Shown: piece by piece, positions 4,601 to 8,586 of the stretch
How the letters are laid out: every line of letters begins with the position of its first letter
How positions within the stretch are numbered: the first letter of the stretch is position 1
Assembly: GCA_016880695.1 (NCBI GenBank)
Contig: JAEHCY010000569.1
Span: 1-8,586, forward strand
Length of the DNA: 8,586 bases
Direction: 5' to 3'
DNA from: Chromatiaceae bacterium
GTDB lineage: Bacteria; Pseudomonadota; Gammaproteobacteria; Chromatiales; Chromatiaceae
Notes under the pieces: model-generated
Databases searched by the model: none
Seen by the model: only the letters and a program-made list of their open reading frames with translations
Told to the model about the DNA's origin: nothing
Made by a program: the position numbers and the translations under genes

Positions 4601-6763
4601 ATGGACGTCTCCCACATCCTGGCCCCCCTCAACCCGGCGCAGCGCGACGCCGTCACCGCTCCAGCGGGCAACCTGTTGGTGCTCGCCGGGGCGGGCAGTG
4701 GCAAAACCCGCGTGCTGGTGCACCGGATCGCCTGGCTGATCCAGGTCGAGGGCGCCTCACCCTGGTCGATCCTAGCCGTCACCTTCACCAACAAGGCGGC
4801 CCGCGAGATGAAGGGCCGCATCGAGGAGATCCTGGGCATGCCGATGGGGGGCATGTGGGTGGGCACCTATCACGGCCTCGCCCACCGCCTGCTGCGCGCC
4901 CACTGGCAGGAGGCGGGCCTCCCGCACGAGTTCCAGATCCTCGATTCCGAGGATCAGCTCCGGCTCATTCGGCGCGTGGTCAAGCAATTGGAGCTCGATG
5001 AGGCCCGCTGGCCACCGCGCCAGGCCCAATCGTTCATCAATGCACGCAAGGACGAGGGCCGGCGCCCTGATCACCTGGACCACCAGGGCGACCACTTCCT
5101 CAGCCAGATGCTGCGCATCTACCGCGAGTACCAGGAAGTCTGTAACCGCAGCGGTCTGGTGGATTTCGCCGAGCTACTGCTGCGCGCCCACGAGCTGTGG
5201 CGCGACCGCCCTGACATCCTGCATCACTACCGCCAGCGCTTCGGACACATCCTGGTGGACGAGTTCCAAGACACCAACGCCATCCAGTACGCCTGGCTGC
5301 GGCTACTGAGCGGGGAACGCGGCAACCTGTTTCTGGTGGGCGACGACGATCAGTCGATCTACGGCTGGCGGGGCGCGCGGGTGGAGCACATTCAGGGCTT
5401 CATCACGGACTTTCCCGACACCCAACTGGTGCGCCTGGAGCAGAACTACCGGTCCACCGGCACCATTCTCAATGCGGCCAACGCCCTGATCGCCAACAAC
5501 GCCTCCCGACTCGGCAAGAACCTCTGGACCGACGGCAGCGAGGGCCAACCGATCCGGCTCTACGCCGCCTTCAATGAGGTGGACGAGGCGCGCTTTGTGG
5601 TGGAGCGCATCCGCCAGGCCGCGATGCATGGCCACCGGCGTGCCGAGATCGCGATTCTCTACCGAACCACCGCCCAGTCGCGGCTGTTCGAGGAGTCCCT
5701 CATCCAGGCCCAGATCCCTTACCGCGTCTATGGCGGACTGAGGTTCTTCGAGCGGGCCGAGATCAGGGACGCCCTCGCCTACCTGCGCCTGGTCGCCAAC
5801 CCTGAGGACGACGCGGCCTTCGAGCGCGTGGTCAACACCCCCCCGCGCGGGATCGGGCTTCGCACCCTGGATCTGGTGCGCGCGCAAGCCCGCGAGCAGG
5901 GCTTGGCCCTTTCCCAGGCGGCCCGGCACCTGACGCAAGGCGGGGCGCTCGCGGTCCGTGCGGCGAACCCCCTGCGGCAGTTCCTCACCTGGCTCGGCGA
6001 GCTGCGCACCGCCACCGGGGAGCTCCGACTCGACCAGATCGTCGCCCAGGTCATCGAGGCCAGCGGCCTCCCCGAGCATTACCGCCAGGCAAAGGACGGC
6101 AAGGGCGTGGACCGCATCGAGAACCTCGAGGAGCTGGTCAACGCCACCCGTCAGTTCACCAACGAGACAGACGCCGAACCCGCGGATGCCCTCGCCGCCT
6201 TCCTCGCCCACGCCGCGCTGGAGGCCGGCGAGGCCGAAGGGGACGCCTTCGAGGACTGCGTCCAACTCATGACCCTGCACGCCGCCAAGGGCCTGGAGTT
6301 TCCCCTGGTGTTCATCGTCGGCGTCGAGGAGAGATTGTTCCCCCACAGCCTGTCGGTGGGAGATCCCCATCGGCTGGAGGAAGAACGCCGGCTCTGCTAT
6401 GTGGGCATGACCCGCGCCATGCAGGAGCTTTACCTCTCCTATGCCGAGTCCCGACGTCTGCACGGGTCGGAGAGCTGTCCACAGCCGTCGCGGTTCCTCA
6501 GTGAGATCCCCCCCGAGCTGATCGAAGAGGTGCGCTTGCGCGGCGGTTACGCCCAGCCTGCCCGCTGGATACCGACGCGCCCTACGCTCACCGAGGAGGG
6601 CTTTCGGCTAGGGCAACGGGTGCGGCATCCCAAGTTCGGTGCGGGGGTGGTGTTGAACAGCGAGGGACGCGGACCGAGCGCACGCATTCAGGTGAATTTC
6701 GAGGCCGCGGGCAGCAAGTGGCTGGTGATCGCCTACGCCAATCTGCAGCCCCTCGGCAGCTGA
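4601..6763 (+). CDS. uvrD: DNA helicase II UvrD
   Basis: UvrD is a 3'-to-5' superfamily 1 helicase. It removes incised strands in nucleotide excision and mismatch repair, and takes RecA off DNA. The protein is 720 residues, the same length as E. coli UvrD, and key residues fall at identical positions: Walker A AGAGSGKT (29-36, K35), DEFQDTN (D220, E221), DDDQSIYGWRGA (Q251), QNYRST (R284) and VGMTRAMQ (R605). It starts MDVSHILAPLNPAQRDAV, as in E. coli apart from substitutions. The C-terminal Tudor-like domain, about 665-718 (LGQRVRHPKFGAGVV, then KWLVIAYANL), known to mediate RNA polymerase contact, is present. This separates it from Rep and PcrA. It appears to be transcribed from its own promoter right at the ATG. 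No LexA box is visible, unlike E. coli uvrD, so SOS control is not evident. Confidence 0.98.
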   Translation: MDVSHILAPLNPAQRDAVTAPAGNLLVLAGAGSGKTRVLVHRIAWLIQVEGASPWSILAVTFTNKAAREMKGRIEEILGMPMGGMWVGTYHGLAHRLLRAHWQEAGLPHEFQILDSEDQLRLIRRVVKQLELDEARWPPRQAQSFINARKDEGRRPDHLDHQGDHFLSQMLRIYREYQEVCNRSGLVDFAELLLRAHELWRDRPDILHHYRQRFGHILVDEFQDTNAIQYAWLRLLSGERGNLFLVGDDDQSIYGWRGARVEHIQGFITDFPDTQLVRLEQNYRSTGTILNAANALIANNASRLGKNLWTDGSEGQPIRLYAAFNEVDEARFVVERIRQAAMHGHRRAEIAILYRTTAQSRLFEESLIQAQIPYRVYGGLRFFERAEIRDALAYLRLVANPEDDAAFERVVNTPPRGIGLRTLDLVRAQAREQGLALSQAARHLTQGGALAVRAANPLRQFLTWLGELRTATGELRLDQIVAQVIEASGLPEHYRQAKDGKGVDRIENLEELVNATRQFTNETDAEPADALAAFLAHAALEAGEAEGDAFEDCVQLMTLHAAKGLEFPLVFIVGVEERLFPHSLSVGDPHRLEEERRLCYVGMTRAMQELYLSYAESRRLHGSESCPQPSRFLSEIPPELIEEVRLRGGYAQPARWIPTRPTLTEEGFRLGQRVRHPKFGAGVVLNSEGRGPSARIQVNFEAAGSKWLVIAYANLQPLGS

Positions 6764-6807
6764 GCGACAACTCGCCGCGCAGCCTCACGCCGCCGTTCCC
6801 GGACCCC

Positions 6808-6818
6808 TCTGCTAGAAT
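6808..6818 (+). promoter_or_regulatory. Extended -10 promoter of the TRAP binding-protein gene
   Basis: TCTGCTAGAAT contains TG-C followed by TAGAAT (6813-6818). No -35 match is found at 16-18 bp spacing. Transcription would begin near 6825, leaving a leader of about 73 nt that carries two structured elements. It is the third copy of this motif in the window. Confidence 0.5.
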
Positions 6819-6826
6819 CCAGGCCC

Positions 6827-6854
6827 AGCGCCGACGGGGTCTCGCCGTAGCGCT
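6827..6854 (+). promoter_or_regulatory. Hairpin at the 5' end of the TRAP gene leader
   Basis: AGCGC (6827-6831) pairs with GCGCT (6850-6854) and ACGG (6834-6837) with CCGT (6845-6848). The two helices are separated by a small asymmetric internal loop (CG opposite A), and the apical loop has 7 nt. It begins almost exactly at the predicted transcript start, a position typical of 5'-protecting stems. No U-run follows, so attenuation is not indicated. Confidence 0.35.
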
Positions 6855-6862
6855 CCCCTCGA

Positions 6863-6878
6863 GGCTATGGCCATAACC
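6863..6878. repeat. Near-perfect 16-bp palindrome in the TRAP gene leader
   Basis: GGCTATGGCCATAACC has a perfect 10-bp core TATGGCCATA (6866-6875) and matching GG/CC ends, with one mismatch (C/A) between. It lies about 40 bp past the predicted transcript start and 19 bp before the ATG, a usual place for a repressor operator. It could also sequester the region ahead of the ribosome binding site as RNA. Confidence 0.4.
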
Positions 6879-6897
6879 ATCCGATGGAGAAAAACCC

Positions 6898-7983
6898 ATG
6901 CAACGCCGTGATTTCGTCAAGAAGGTAGGCGCCGGGGGCCTTGCCCTGAGTGCCGGTCTGACAGGCACCGTCCGGGCAAAATCCGATGCCGAGTTCAAAT
7001 GGAAGATGGTCACCACCTGGCCGAAGAACTTCCCCGGCCTGGGCACCGGCGCCAACAGGTTGGCGGAGTTGATCGGCGAGATGAGCGGCGGCCGCATCCA
7101 GGTGAAGGTGTACGGGGCGACCGAGCTGGTCCCGGCGCTGGAGGTGTTCGATGCCGTCTCCCGCGGCACCGCCGAGATGGGTCATGGCGCCGCCTATTAC
7201 TGGAAGGGCAAGAGCGAGGCGGCCCAGTTCTTCTCCACCGTCCCCTTCGGACTCACGGCCCAGGAGATCAACGGCTGGTTCTACTACGGGGGCGGCCTGG
7301 AGCTTTGGCAGGAGCTCTACGGCCAGTTCGGCCTGATCCCCGCACCGGCGGGTAACTCCGGCGTGCAAATGGGGGGCTGGTTCAACAAGGAGATCAAGAG
7401 CGTCGAGGACCTCAAGGGCCTGAAGATGCGTATCCCCGGCCTGGGCGGCGAGGTCCTGACCCGTGCCGGTGGCACGGCGGTGAACCTGCCAGGAGGTGAG
7501 CTGTTCACCGCCCTGCAGTCGGGGCTGATCGATGCCACCGAATGGGTGGGACCCTACAACGACCTGGCGTTCGGACTCTACAAAGCGGCCAAGTATTACT
7601 ACTACCCCGGCTGGCACGAGCCCGGCACCTGCCTCGAGGCGATGATCAACAAGAAGGCCTTCGAGGCCCTGCCGAAGGACCTGCAATCCATCGTGCTCAA
7701 CGCCTGCAAGGTAGTGAACCAGGACATGCTGGCGGAGTTCACCGCCCGCAACCCCGGCGCGCTGCAGGACCTGGTCAAGAAGCACGGGGTAGAGCTCAGA
7801 CGCTTCCCCGACGATGTGATCAAAAAACTCAAGCAGCTCTCTGACGAGGTGGTCGCGGAGATCGGCCAGAAGGATGAATTCTCGAAAAAGGTCTACGCCT
7901 CCTACGCGAAGTTCCTGCAGCAGTGCAGGGAGTATTCGGGCGTCTCCGAGCTTGCCTACCTAATTGCCCGCGACCGCACCTGA
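6898..7983 (+). CDS. TRAP transporter solute-binding protein, Tat-exported, DctP/TakP-like
   Basis: This 361-residue periplasmic binding protein belongs to the TRAP (tripartite ATP-independent) uptake family, nearest the COG4663/TakP branch that includes binders of alpha-keto and other organic acids. The N-terminus MQRRDFVKKVGAGGLALSAG carries a twin-arginine motif (R3-R4-D-F-V-K), so Tat export is expected, with cleavage probably after V-R-A (about 27). Landmarks are KMVTTWPKNFPGLGTGANRL, then GTAEMGHGAAYYW, GLKMRIPG with the carboxylate-binding Arg (R178), and IDATEWVGPYND with E215-W216, which in TakP help hold substrate and sodium. GGAGA (6886-6890), seven bases before ATG 6898, supports the start. 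The membrane subunits dctQ and dctM are not adjacent; hemW follows directly. The ligand cannot be fixed from sequence. Confidence 0.93.
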   Translation: MQRRDFVKKVGAGGLALSAGLTGTVRAKSDAEFKWKMVTTWPKNFPGLGTGANRLAELIGEMSGGRIQVKVYGATELVPALEVFDAVSRGTAEMGHGAAYYWKGKSEAAQFFSTVPFGLTAQEINGWFYYGGGLELWQELYGQFGLIPAPAGNSGVQMGGWFNKEIKSVEDLKGLKMRIPGLGGEVLTRAGGTAVNLPGGELFTALQSGLIDATEWVGPYNDLAFGLYKAAKYYYYPGWHEPGTCLEAMINKKAFEALPKDLQSIVLNACKVVNQDMLAEFTARNPGALQDLVKKHGVELRRFPDDVIKKLKQLSDEVVAEIGQKDEFSKKVYASYAKFLQQCREYSGVSELAYLIARDRT

Positions 7984-8586
7984 TCGAGCCACCGCGCAGG
8001 GCCGGTCCCCCCTCTCGGTTGGGCCGACCTCTCCTCCCCCGCTCGGGCTCTACGTCCATGTCCCCTGGTGCGTGCGCAAGTGCCCCTATTGTGACTTCAA
8101 CTCCCATCCGCTGAGGGGGGCACTCCCAGAGAGCGCCTACGTCGCCGCCCTGCTCGGAGATCTCGAGCAGGACGCCACGGGCCTGTCGGAGCGGCCCCTG
8201 CAGTCGGTATTCATCGGCGGTGGCACCCCGAGCCTGCTCTCGCCGGCCGCGATCAACCAATTGCTCCAAGGCATTGGGGAGCGCATCCCCTGCGCCCCTG
8301 GGATGGAGATCACCCTAGAGGCCAACCCCGGGACGGTGGACGCCGCTCGCTTCGAGGGTTATCTGCGCGCAGGGGTGAACCGCCTCTCGCTTGGCGTGCA
8401 GAGCTTCTCCGCCGACAGCCTGGTGCGGCTGGGGCGTATCCACGACCCCCGGCAGGCGCGCGACGCCGTGGTCGCTGCACAGCGGGTGGGGTTCCGCGAG
8501 ATCAATCTGGATCTCATGTACGGCCTGCCGGGACAGACCCTCGCCATGGCCGCGGACGACCTCGCGGCGGCACTCGCGCTTGCCCC
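7964..8586 (+). CDS. hemW: Heme chaperone HemW (radical-SAM family), 3' end missing
   Basis: HemW is a radical-SAM-fold protein that binds heme and inserts it into respiratory enzymes. It was long misannotated as oxygen-independent coproporphyrinogen oxidase. The frame has 207 codons before the window ends; family members are about 380. The 4Fe-4S motif is C36-VRK-C40-PY-C43 followed by DFNSH. HemW lacks the fourth cysteine of true HemN (CxxxCxxCxC), and here F45 takes that place. Further landmarks are SVFIGGGTPSLL, then ITLEANPGTVD, NRLSLGVQSFS and EINLDLMYGLPGQT. The start is unusual. A TAA lies at 7961-7963, and the only usable start before the conserved LYVHVPWC is TTG 7964, overlapping the TRAP gene by 20 nt, with no clear Shine-Dalgarno sequence. 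Residues 2-26 are a Pro/Ala/Ser-rich extension. The function is firm, the start is not. Confidence 0.93.
   Translation, partial: MPATAPDRATAQGRSPLSVGPTSPPPLGLYVHVPWCVRKCPYCDFNSHPLRGALPESAYVAALLGDLEQDATGLSERPLQSVFIGGGTPSLLSPAAINQLLQGIGERIPCAPGMEITLEANPGTVDAARFEGYLRAGVNRLSLGVQSFSADSLVRLGRIHDPRQARDAVVAAQRVGFREINLDLMYGLPGQTLAMAADDLAAALALA

Noticed and set aside
5303..6463. 386-codon minus-strand open frame
   Set aside because: It lies wholly inside uvrD, whose conserved motifs are intact. Long antisense frames are expected from the GC-rich codon usage.
6865..7785. 306-codon minus-strand open frame
   Set aside because: It is antisense to the TRAP binding protein, which has clear family motifs and a good ribosome binding site.
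7964..8586. Oxygen-independent coproporphyrinogen III oxidase (hemN)
   Set aside because: The iron-sulfur motif has three cysteines (CxxxCxxC) followed by DF, lacking the fourth cysteine of true HemN, and the sequence context matches HemW.

Overview
The window is G+C-rich and carries mainly housekeeping genes with gammaproteobacterial features. The predicted UvrD aligns residue for residue with E. coli UvrD as I remember it: K35, E221, Q251, R284 and R605 fall at the same numbers. The order proA-nadD-rsfS is the order known from Pseudomonas. At the left edge, on the minus strand, is the start of a secreted protein whose signal peptide and WWGGPG mature N-terminus resemble the sulfur globule envelope proteins of purple sulfur bacteria. 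Together these suggest a sulfur-oxidising gammaproteobacterium, perhaps of the Chromatiales. That placement is an inference from one 27-residue fragment plus the gene content.

Layout. Positions 1-83 (minus) hold the 5' end of the putative sulfur globule protein. Upstream of it is a markedly AT-rich promoter island (about 150-220) with several short inverted repeats. Positions 220-497 are non-coding but hold two GC hairpins and a perfect 18-bp inverted repeat just before a small, unidentified two-helix membrane protein (498-728). Positions 729-1183 hold no convincing intact gene, only a possible coding remnant on the minus strand and some dyads. Next, all on the plus strand, come proA (1184-2455, proline synthesis), nadD (2496-3128, NAD synthesis), rsfS (3194-3550, ribosome silencing) and a WYL-domain regulator (3561-4544), with short gaps consistent with one transcription unit. 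Then come uvrD (4601-6763, DNA repair helicase), an orphan Tat-exported TRAP solute-binding protein (6898-7983), and the 5' two-thirds or so of hemW (7964-edge, heme chaperone of the radical-SAM family), which overlaps the TRAP gene by 20 nt.

Regulation. proA, uvrD and the TRAP gene are each preceded by the same 11-base motif TCTGYTARAMT, which reads as an extended -10 promoter without a recognisable -35. At uvrD it lies so close to the ATG that a leaderless mRNA is predicted, and no LexA box is visible there. At the TRAP gene it is followed by a 5'-leader hairpin and a near-perfect 16-bp palindrome.

I see no CRISPR array, intact insertion sequence, tRNA, rRNA or phage gene, and no clear new multi-gene system. 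The most unusual points are the regulatory architecture around the sulfur globule gene, the small membrane protein with its upstream dyad, the WYL regulator placed where rlmH is expected, and the non-ATG, overlapping start of hemW.
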